Assembly (NCBI GenBank): GCA_002423145.1
Contig: DIUU01000019.1
Location: 1 to 10,913, forward strand
DNA: 10,913 nucleotides
Reading direction: 5' to 3'
From: Acholeplasmataceae bacterium UBA6150
GTDB taxonomy: Bacteria; Bacillota_I; Bacilli_A; Acholeplasmatales; UBA5453
In this document: positions 6,467 to 10,913 of the stretch, piece after piece
How positions within the stretch are numbered: position 1 is the stretch's first letter
Layout: every line of letters starts with the position of its first letter
Translations under genes and position numbers: made by a program
The notes under the pieces: model-generated
The model's database searches: none
Told to the model about the DNA's origin: nothing
Seen by the model: the letters and a program-made list of their open reading frames with translations, nothing else

Positions 6467-8497
6467 TTATTCAATCACTTTTGTTTTACTGTAAGTTCGT
6501 TTAAGTTCAGTAAATGTAATAAGATATGCGAAACAGAATGTAATTATTAATATGACCATCGGAATCCATACAGTTGGATTCACCAATGGTATGATGACAT
6601 AAATATTGGTCGCAATCGATTGATTGATAAAATGACCTGCTATTAATGCTGTTATGGTTGATAATCCGGTTGTAAATATAGCTAAAAATGCATCTTGAAT
6701 CAAAAATATGAAATTCATATCTTTGAATCTGGTTCCTAATGATCTCATGATTCGAATACTGGTCTCTTTGTTTACAACCATATTGTGTATGAACCCAACA
6801 AACGAAATCAGTGAGGTCAAAAGAAATACGATACCCAATACCAACGATACTTGTAAAACCACATTTTTGAATTCTTTAATCATATGAAGTGAATAATCGA
6901 GTTTTGAGTTCACCCATACATTGGATTCACCCATAATTTTTTGATACTCTAGGGCTCTTCTATAACCGCCATCTTTGACGGTAACAAAAAGTTGATAGGC
7001 TACTTTATCTGCGCCATAGTTCCCAATGTTTTGGTCTAATTCGGTGATAAAATTCACCATATCAATACCAAAGAATAACGTCGAATGTAGACCGAATTTG
7101 AGATCATTTTCATACATGAACTGATAAGTACTATTCTCAATGGTTTGATCCGGTAGTTTATAGTTCGTGTCTATGATGCCTACAATTGTAAAAGTGTATT
7201 TGTGCAAATCATTGCCATCAATAAAATTGATATCTAGTGTTCTAGTGTCGATGATACTTTGTAGTACGGTGTCATCATGATAGTTTGATTCATTTAACCA
7301 ACCCATTTGATATGCAATGTAATTGGTGATTACGACTTCAGTGGTTAAGCTATGATCGACAGGTAATCTACCAACCAATGATAACCCAAATTCATTGACT
7401 TGAGTTAAGGATACATTGGTGTACCCTTGAATCACACCATCACTACCGTTATCCAATATGGTTTGAGCAATCCCATCATTATATAAAGTGCCAATAATAT
7501 TACTTTCATCAAAAAATGATTTCAATTCGCTTTTTTCTGTTAGTGTAAACATTAAATCATTCATAACTAAATTGGGTGAGGGTACTTTTTGAATCATAAC
7601 ATAGGTTACATTTTCATTTTGAAAACCATTTTGCATGGCTGTAATTTCATTAAAGTTATAAATAGTTAAAGCTAGTATGAATGATGACAAGGTGAGAAAA
7701 AATGTCATTAGTGCGAAAATCATTCTTGAAAACTTATAGGTAAACCACTTATAGGCAAATTTAAAACTGACATTAAAAGGCAAGTGATACTTATGAATTA
7801 TATCGTTATTTTGGGTGATTGATTTCAAAGGTGGTTCATGGATAAGTTTATCTTCAATGATTTTACTTTTCTCCAAATAAATGATTCGATCACCATATTT
7901 TTCAGCCAATTGAAGTTGATGTGAAACAATCACAACCAATCTATTTTCGGATATATCTTTTAATAACGCCATAATATTATTAGCGTTTTTCTCATCCAAT
8001 GATCCTGTGGGTTCGTCTGCGATAATTACACTAGATTCTTTTAATAGTGCCCTTACAATCGCAACCCTTTGTCTTTCGCCGCCACTTAGAAACTTTGGAT
8101 AATCGGTTATACTTTCATTTAGATTCACTTTTCTCAACTGTTCTATGATTTCTTCAGTACTAACCAATTTTTGTTGAAGTTGCGTCGGTAATACGATATT
8201 TTCCTGTATGTTGAGCTCATCTATTAGATTTAGCCCTTGAAAAATGATGCCGATGTGTTGGTTTCGAAAAACATCCTGATTATTTTTACTAAGATTTGTA
8301 ATATCCAAGTCATTGAATAAGACTCGACCACTGGTAGGGATATCTAGTAACCCTAGCATATTTAGTAATGTTGTTTTCCCACTACCACTATCACCAACAA
8401 TAAAAACCATACCAGTGTCTGGTAAGTTCATATTAATATAGCTTAAAGCTGTTTTATGATTTTTATAAACTTTGGTTACGTTCTCGAAATTAATCAT
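6467..8497 (-). CDS. MacB-like ABC transporter, ATPase-permease fusion, 676 aa
   Basis: One chain carries an N-terminal ABC ATPase (residues 1-220) and a C-terminal FtsX-type permease. The ATPase is complete: Walker A GDSGSGKT 35-42, Q-loop Gln87, signature LSGGE 137-141, Walker B VIIADEP with Glu162, and His193 of the H-loop. The permease has a first membrane helix at about 258-281, a large extracellular domain at about 282-543, and three helices near 546-568, 595-620 and 633-660: the four-helix MacB (type VII) layout. Such proteins move lipoproteins, peptides or antimicrobials by coupling ATP hydrolysis to the outer domain; the substrate here is unknown. It is convergent to nothing and lies between pdxR and pdxST without sharing their 45-bp element. 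Hand counts show it AT-richer than neighbours (14/60 G+C in 7501-7560, 19/60 in 7201-7260). The SD is modest (AGGTAATATAA before ATG). No clear terminator follows. Confidence 0.88.
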   Translation of the reverse strand: MINFENVTKVYKNHKTALSYINMNLPDTGMVFIVGDSGSGKTTLLNMLGLLDIPTSGRVLFNDLDITNLSKNNQDVFRNQHIGIIFQGLNLIDELNIQENIVLPTQLQQKLVSTEEIIEQLRKVNLNESITDYPKFLSGGERQRVAIVRALLKESSVIIADEPTGSLDEKNANNIMALLKDISENRLVVIVSHQLQLAEKYGDRIIYLEKSKIIEDKLIHEPPLKSITQNNDIIHKYHLPFNVSFKFAYKWFTYKFSRMIFALMTFFLTLSSFILALTIYNFNEITAMQNGFQNENVTYVMIQKVPSPNLVMNDLMFTLTEKSELKSFFDESNIIGTLYNDGIAQTILDNGSDGVIQGYTNVSLTQVNEFGLSLVGRLPVDHSLTTEVVITNYIAYQMGWLNESNYHDDTVLQSIIDTRTLDINFIDGNDLHKYTFTIVGIIDTNYKLPDQTIENSTYQFMYENDLKFGLHSTLFFGIDMVNFITELDQNIGNYGADKVAYQLFVTVKDGGYRRALEYQKIMGESNVWVNSKLDYSLHMIKEFKNVVLQVSLVLGIVFLLTSLISFVGFIHNMVVNKETSIRIMRSLGTRFKDMNFIFLIQDAFLAIFTTGLSTITALIAGHFINQSIATNIYVIIPLVNPTVWIPMVILIITFCFAYLITFTELKRTYSKTKVIE

Positions 8498-8550
8498 TTA
8501 TATTACCTATCTTAACTTCTACGTCAATAAACTCAATCTTGGATATATTC

Positions 8551-8579
8551 ATTATATAAAATATTTAAACTGATGTAAA
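8551..8579 (-). promoter_or_regulatory. Sigma-A-type promoter of the ABC transporter gene
   Basis: The minus strand has TTTACA (8574-8579, five of six matches to TTGACA), a 17-base spacer and a perfect TATAAT (8551-8556). This is the best -35/-10 pair in the window. Initiation near 8544 gives a leader of about 47 bases before the ATG at 8497. Confidence 0.72.
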
Positions 8580-8606
8580 TGTTAACATTCAAATATTTTA
8601 AATATT
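8578..8606. repeat. Two adjacent palindromes upstream of the ABC promoter
   Basis: AATGTTAACATT (8578-8589) is a perfect 12-bp palindrome touching the -35 hexamer. Two bases on, AATATTT-T-AAATATT (8592-8606) is a 7-bp inverted repeat around one base. They could be an operator or AT-rich UP-like element for the transporter gene. In such AT-rich DNA the second one could be chance. Confidence 0.35.
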
Positions 8607-8644
8607 CATTTTTAGCCATAAAAGGCAAATTATACTATACTAAA

Positions 8645-8689
8645 CTGGTATGGTTATAATAATGTTTTCTGGTTATTTCCTTATACCAG
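8645..8689. promoter_or_regulatory. 45-bp PdxR box upstream of pdxS
   Basis: It has the same length, orientation and ends as the element at pdxR (CTGGTATGGT at the left, TTATACCAG at the right), with 35 of 45 positions identical by hand alignment. The middle carries CTGGTTAT as a direct-repeat half-site. A further half-site TTGGTAT lies outside it at 8706-8712. The right end is 44 bases before the pdxS ATG, placing the element just upstream of, or over the -35 of, the candidate core promoters, as expected for an activator. Confidence 0.7.
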
Positions 8690-8698
8690 TTTTCCATC

Positions 8699-8715
8699 TA
8701 AAATGTTGGTATAGC
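8699..8715 (+). promoter_or_regulatory. Candidate -10 boxes of pdxS
   Basis: Two options lie right after the 45-bp element: TAAAAT at 8699-8704 (five of six matches, leader about 23 bases) and TGGTATAGC with TATAGC at 8710-8715 (extended -10, leader about 13 bases). Neither has a good -35, which fits a promoter needing an activator. A TATAAT at 8655-8660 inside the element is a third, less coherent, choice. Confidence 0.35.
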
Positions 8716-8721
8716 ACTTTC

Positions 8722-8727
8722 GGAGGT
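8722..8727 (+). promoter_or_regulatory. Ribosome binding site that fixes the pdxS start
   Basis: GGAGGT sits six bases before ATG at 8734. The longer in-frame start at 8650 has no such site and would begin inside the regulatory element, so 8734 is chosen. Confidence 0.85.
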
Positions 8728-8733
8728 ATTATC

Positions 8734-9609
8734 ATGTCAAACGATCGTTATGTACTCAATAAAGCACTCGCTCAAATGTTAAAGGGCGGTGTCATTATGG
8801 ATGTTATGAATGCTGAACAAGCGAGGATTGCAGAAAAGGCAGGGGCTGTCGCTGTGATGGCGTTAGAACGGATCCCAGCCGATATACGCGCAGTCGGTGG
8901 GGTTTCTAGAATGAGTGATCCTAAATTGATTAAAGAAATTCAAGACGCTGTGACGATTCCAGTGATGGCTAAAGTCCGTATTGGACATTTTGTTGAAGCC
9001 CAAATTTTAGAAGCCTTAGAAATCGATTATATCGATGAATCTGAGGTATTGTCCCCAGCAGATGATATTCATCACATCGATAAAAAAGCATTTCAAGTGC
9101 CTTTTGTCTGTGGGGCTAAAAACTTAGGTGAAGCCTTGAGACGCATCAGTGAAGGGGCTTCGATGATCCGTACCAAGGGTGAACCTGGTACAGGGGATGT
9201 CATTCAAGCGGTGAGACACATGCGTGAAATTCAAAAAGAAATTAGACGCATCCAATCTTTAAAGAAAGACGAACTCTATGTTCTACAAAAAGACTTAGGG
9301 GTATCTTTAGACTTAATCGACTATGTCCATGAATACGGCAAGCTCCCAGTCGTTCAGTTCGCAGCTGGTGGGGTCGCGATCCCAGCGGATGCGGCACTGA
9401 TGATGCAACTGGGTGCTGAAGGTGTGTTCGTGGGTTCTGGTATATTTAAATCTGGTAACCCAGAAAAACGTGCTCAAGCGATTGTCAAAGCTGTTACCAA
9501 CTACAACAATCCGAAGATATTGGCTGAAATCTCCACAGATTTAGGTGAAGCGATGGTTGGTATCAATGAGTCTGAAATTGCACTCTTAATGGCCGAACGA
9601 GGCAAGTAA
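8734..9609 (+). CDS. pdxS: Pyridoxal 5'-phosphate synthase, lyase subunit PdxS
   Basis: PdxS condenses ribose 5-phosphate, glyceraldehyde 3-phosphate and ammonia (from PdxT) into pyridoxal 5'-phosphate in the cytoplasm; it assembles as a dodecamer bearing PdxT subunits. The 291-residue protein from ATG 8734 matches the usual 290-295. Asp23 (GGVIMDV), Lys80 (MAKVRIGHFVEAQ, the first Schiff-base lysine) and Lys148 (MIRTKGEPGTGD) correspond to Asp24, Lys81 and Lys149 of the Bacillus enzyme. The phosphate-binding segments FAAGGV at 209-214 and GVFVGSGIFKS at 230-240 are present. An in-frame ATG at 8650 would add 28 residues (MVIIMFSGYF...) with no similarity to the family and overlapping the regulatory element, so it is rejected. 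The stop overlaps the pdxT start by one base (TAATG), giving coupled translation. Confidence 0.97.
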   Translation: MSNDRYVLNKALAQMLKGGVIMDVMNAEQARIAEKAGAVAVMALERIPADIRAVGGVSRMSDPKLIKEIQDAVTIPVMAKVRIGHFVEAQILEALEIDYIDESEVLSPADDIHHIDKKAFQVPFVCGAKNLGEALRRISEGASMIRTKGEPGTGDVIQAVRHMREIQKEIRRIQSLKKDELYVLQKDLGVSLDLIDYVHEYGKLPVVQFAAGGVAIPADAALMMQLGAEGVFVGSGIFKSGNPEKRAQAIVKAVTNYNNPKILAEISTDLGEAMVGINESEIALLMAERGK

Positions 9610-10181
9610 TGAGGATTGGTGTACTTGCTTTACAAGGGGCTTTTATTGAGCACCAACAGATGTTGGATCGATTGGGTGTTACATCCTTTCAAATCCGAAA
9701 CTTAGCTGACTTGCATGGCCCCATGGACGGTTTGATTCTGCCGGGGGGAGAATCAACCGCCATGGGTAAATTATTAAAGGACTTAAATCTATATGAACCA
9801 TTAAAAGAAAAAATCCAGCAAGGCTTACCCGTATTTGGGACCTGCGCTGGATTGATTTTACTGTCTAAATCGATTGATGATGATACAACCTCGCATTTTG
9901 GATTGCTCGATGTCCATACCAAACGAAATGCTTATGGCAGGCAATTGGGTAGTTTTCAAGTCAATCACTCATTTGATGGTAAAGTTATTCCGATGACATT
10001 CATCCGAGCACCTTATATTGACGCCTATGGTGCGGATTTTGAAGTCTTAGCTACCTATCACGGTAAAGTGGTTGCTGGAAGACAACACAACATGCTTGTC
10101 ACGGCTTTCCACCCTGAACTCACAAGAGATAAAACGGTGCATGAATACTTCATCCAGATGATTCAAAAAAATTATTTTTGA
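9609..10181 (+). CDS. pdxT: Pyridoxal 5'-phosphate synthase, glutaminase subunit PdxT
   Basis: PdxT hydrolyses glutamine and channels the ammonia into PdxS. The 190-residue protein has the class I glutamine amidotransferase triad: Cys79 in FGTCAGLILL, His168 and Glu170 in FHPEL. LPGGEST at 44-50 is the conserved glutamine-binding and oxyanion segment, GALQG-like start (VLALQGAFIEH) is typical of the family, and GSFQ near 114 and FIRAP at 131-135 are also typical. Length is normal (about 190-200). The ATG overlaps the last base of the pdxS stop, so the two are one operon. It ends in TGA, evidence for the standard code. No hairpin terminator directly follows, so the transcript may continue into the small gene downstream. 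Confidence 0.96.
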   Translation: MRIGVLALQGAFIEHQQMLDRLGVTSFQIRNLADLHGPMDGLILPGGESTAMGKLLKDLNLYEPLKEKIQQGLPVFGTCAGLILLSKSIDDDTTSHFGLLDVHTKRNAYGRQLGSFQVNHSFDGKVIPMTFIRAPYIDAYGADFEVLATYHGKVVAGRQHNMLVTAFHPELTRDKTVHEYFIQMIQKNYF

Positions 10182-10195
10182 TTTTATATTATTCA

Positions 10196-10204
10196 TGATA
10201 TAAT
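10196..10204 (+). promoter_or_regulatory. Extended -10 promoter of the small membrane protein gene
   Basis: TGATATAAT, with a perfect TATAAT at 10199-10204. TTGATT at 10178-10183 is a possible but closely spaced (15 bases) -35. It begins 14 bases after the pdxT stop, so the small gene can be expressed independently of pdxST. Confidence 0.55.
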
Positions 10205-10218
10205 ACCCTCATAAAACT

Positions 10219-10225
10219 AAGGGAG
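10219..10225 (+). promoter_or_regulatory. Ribosome binding site favouring a TTG start
   Basis: AAGGGAG directly abuts the ATG at 10226, leaving no spacer. The in-frame TTG at 10235 lies nine bases downstream, an ideal spacing, so TTG is the likelier start. Confidence 0.6.
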
Positions 10226-10234
10226 ATGATTGAA

Positions 10235-10411
10235 TTGAGAATCAATCGTACAGATAATACGCAAATGCGTCAGCTTTGGGATAAAAGTGAGGCTGACCAA
10301 AAAGATGGCGTTACCAACTCTGAAAAAAGGAATCGTGGTTCTTATATGGGTCTCTTATTAGGTATATTATTTGTTGTTGTTGTATTTGTTATAGCTATCA
10401 TATTTGGATAG
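10235..10411 (+). CDS. Small single-pass membrane protein, 58 aa, unknown function
   Basis: I do not recognise this protein. From TTG at 10235 it has 58 residues (61 if ATG at 10226 were used). The first half is charged and hydrophilic (NRTDNTQMRQLWDKSEADQK, ending in the basic cluster KRNR), followed by one strong membrane helix of about 21 residues (SYMGLLLGILFVVVVFVIAIIFG) that reaches the C-terminus. The positive cluster before the helix predicts a cytoplasmic N-terminus, a tail-anchored layout. It has its own extended -10 promoter, a good ribosome binding site and a strong terminator five bases after the stop, all of which argue that it is a real gene. It follows pdxT by about 50 bases, and readthrough from pdxST is possible, but nothing links it to vitamin B6. 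Confidence 0.75.
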   Translation: MRINRTDNTQMRQLWDKSEADQKDGVTNSEKRNRGSYMGLLLGILFVVVVFVIAIIFG

Positions 10412-10415
10412 TAAT

Positions 10416-10442
10416 AACCCACATTCTGGCTGAATGTGGGTT
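10416..10442 (+). terminator. Rho-independent terminator, possibly bidirectional
   Basis: There is an 11-bp perfect stem AACCCACATTC (10416-10426) with GAATGTGGGTT (10432-10442), a 5-base loop TGGCT, then TTTT-rich sequence (T run at 10441-10446, then GTTTT) on the plus strand. It ends the small gene and perhaps pdxST. The gene on the other strand ends at 10450, so the same hairpin may also stop that transcript, though its downstream tract (TTATTACT) is poorer. Confidence 0.9.
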
Positions 10443-10449
10443 TTTTGTT

Positions 10450-10913
10450 TTAGTTGATTGGCACCATGCGAACCCGATAAACCAATTGATCATCTAAATT
10501 TGGTTTAAAATAATAAGTGCCCGGCGTTAATGTCACTTGATCATTGTAAATGGACACTTTGGCGTTTGTAGTTCCATAGACAATGTCATAAACAATCCAA
10601 TTTTTATATCCTAGCCAAATATCAAATTCAACTTTATATGTTTGTGTTTCATTGACTACGATTTTCATCATGTGTCCTTCTTCAGGCACTACAGGCAATG
10701 AGAATTGATCATTCATGGTTTTCATTTGTGGGTCATTGTAAGTTCTACCATGGGCATCGAGGGCGACGTATTTAATGTTGAGTATCCCTTGGACTGCGCC
10801 AAGAGGTCTATACATATAAACTGTTCTAGTCGCGTTATGAAGATAAAAATACTTTTCAAAACTACCTTGAGAAGCAAATCTATAGTTAACCAATTGATTG
10901 TTATCAAAGAGAA
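10450..10913 (-). CDS. C-terminal part of an unrecognised beta-rich protein
   Basis: The frame is open from the right edge to a TAA-type stop at 10450, giving 154 codons; the true start lies outside. A TTG at 10893 could be mistaken for the start, but the frame continues upstream without a stop and there is no ribosome binding site, so this is a fragment. The sequence is rich in alternating hydrophobic/aromatic strands (EKYFYLHNATRTVYMY, NWIVYDIVYG, TPGTYYFKPNLDDQLVYRV) and has no Cys and no catalytic motif I can name. The pattern suggests a secreted or surface beta-sandwich domain, in keeping with the lipoproteins elsewhere in the window, but that is inference. It converges on the small membrane protein gene across a shared terminator. 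Confidence 0.7.
   Translation of the reverse strand, partial: LFDNNQLVNYRFASQGSFEKYFYLHNATRTVYMYRPLGAVQGILNIKYVALDAHGRTYNDPQMKTMNDQFSLPVVPEEGHMMKIVVNETQTYKVEFDIWLGYKNWIVYDIVYGTTNAKVSIYNDQVTLTPGTYYFKPNLDDQLVYRVRMVPIN

Noticed and set aside
8650..8733. In-frame N-terminal extension of PdxS
   Set aside because: It has no ribosome binding site, no family similarity, and overlaps the regulatory element.
8498..8733. Riboswitch upstream of pdxS
   Set aside because: The leader after any plausible start site is only 13-25 bases, and I see no structured element.
9689..9922. Minus-strand frame of 77 codons
   Set aside because: It is antisense to pdxT, which is certain.
4963..10181. UGA read as tryptophan (Mycoplasma code)
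   Set aside because: pdxR and pdxT end in TGA at normal family length and Trp codons are TGG throughout.
10187..10205. TATTAT/ATAATA inverted repeat after pdxT as a terminator
   Set aside because: It is only six A/T pairs with no U-tract and coincides with the -10 of the next gene.
10722..10907. Short minus-strand frame
   Set aside because: It overlaps the open edge frame that shows better protein character and continues to 10450.

Overview
The window looks like chromosome from a low-GC, wall-less or Firmicutes-like bacterium, most plausibly the Acholeplasma/Izemoplasma branch of the Mollicutes. The signs are several lipoproteins with short Lys-rich signal peptides and LxGC lipoboxes, InlB-type B-repeats on surface lipoproteins, strong GGAGG ribosome binding sites, and promoters built on an extended -10 (TGNTATAAT). 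UGA is a normal stop: pdxR and pdxT both end in TGA at the expected family length and Trp is encoded by TGG, so this is not a Mycoplasma/Spiroplasma-type code. The genus is an inference; no rRNA or other marker gene is present.

Left part (1-4868, all minus strand): two adjacent paralogous lipoproteins with InlB B-repeat modules (the first cut by the window edge), a small DUF998-type membrane protein closed by a strong terminator, and a 904-residue lipoprotein endo-beta-1,3-glucanase of family GH81 with its catalytic Asp and Glu residues intact. The glucanase and the DUF998 gene lie 33 bases apart and probably share a transcript. This block is about surface display and extracellular polysaccharide use.

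Centre and right (4963-10181): a vitamin B6 module. A MocR/PdxR-type regulator (GntR helix-turn-helix fused to an aminotransferase-fold PLP-binding domain, minus strand) and the PLP synthase pair pdxS-pdxT (plus strand, overlapping TAATG) are separated by a 2-kb, visibly AT-richer gene for a MacB-like ABC transporter (ATPase and FtsX-type permease in one chain). The regulator and pdxS each carry the same 45-bp element just upstream: CTGGTAT and ATACCAG ends at identical spacing, 35 of 45 positions identical, same orientation. At pdxR the element covers the -10 box and the leader (autorepression predicted); at pdxS it sits just upstream of the likely core promoter (activation predicted). The ABC gene has its own strong promoter with two palindromes beside it.

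Right end (10199-10913): a small single-pass membrane protein gene with its own promoter, probably starting at TTG, then a strong terminator and the C-terminal part of an unrecognised beta-rich protein on the minus strand that runs off the window. I saw no tRNA, rRNA, CRISPR array, insertion sequence or riboswitch.
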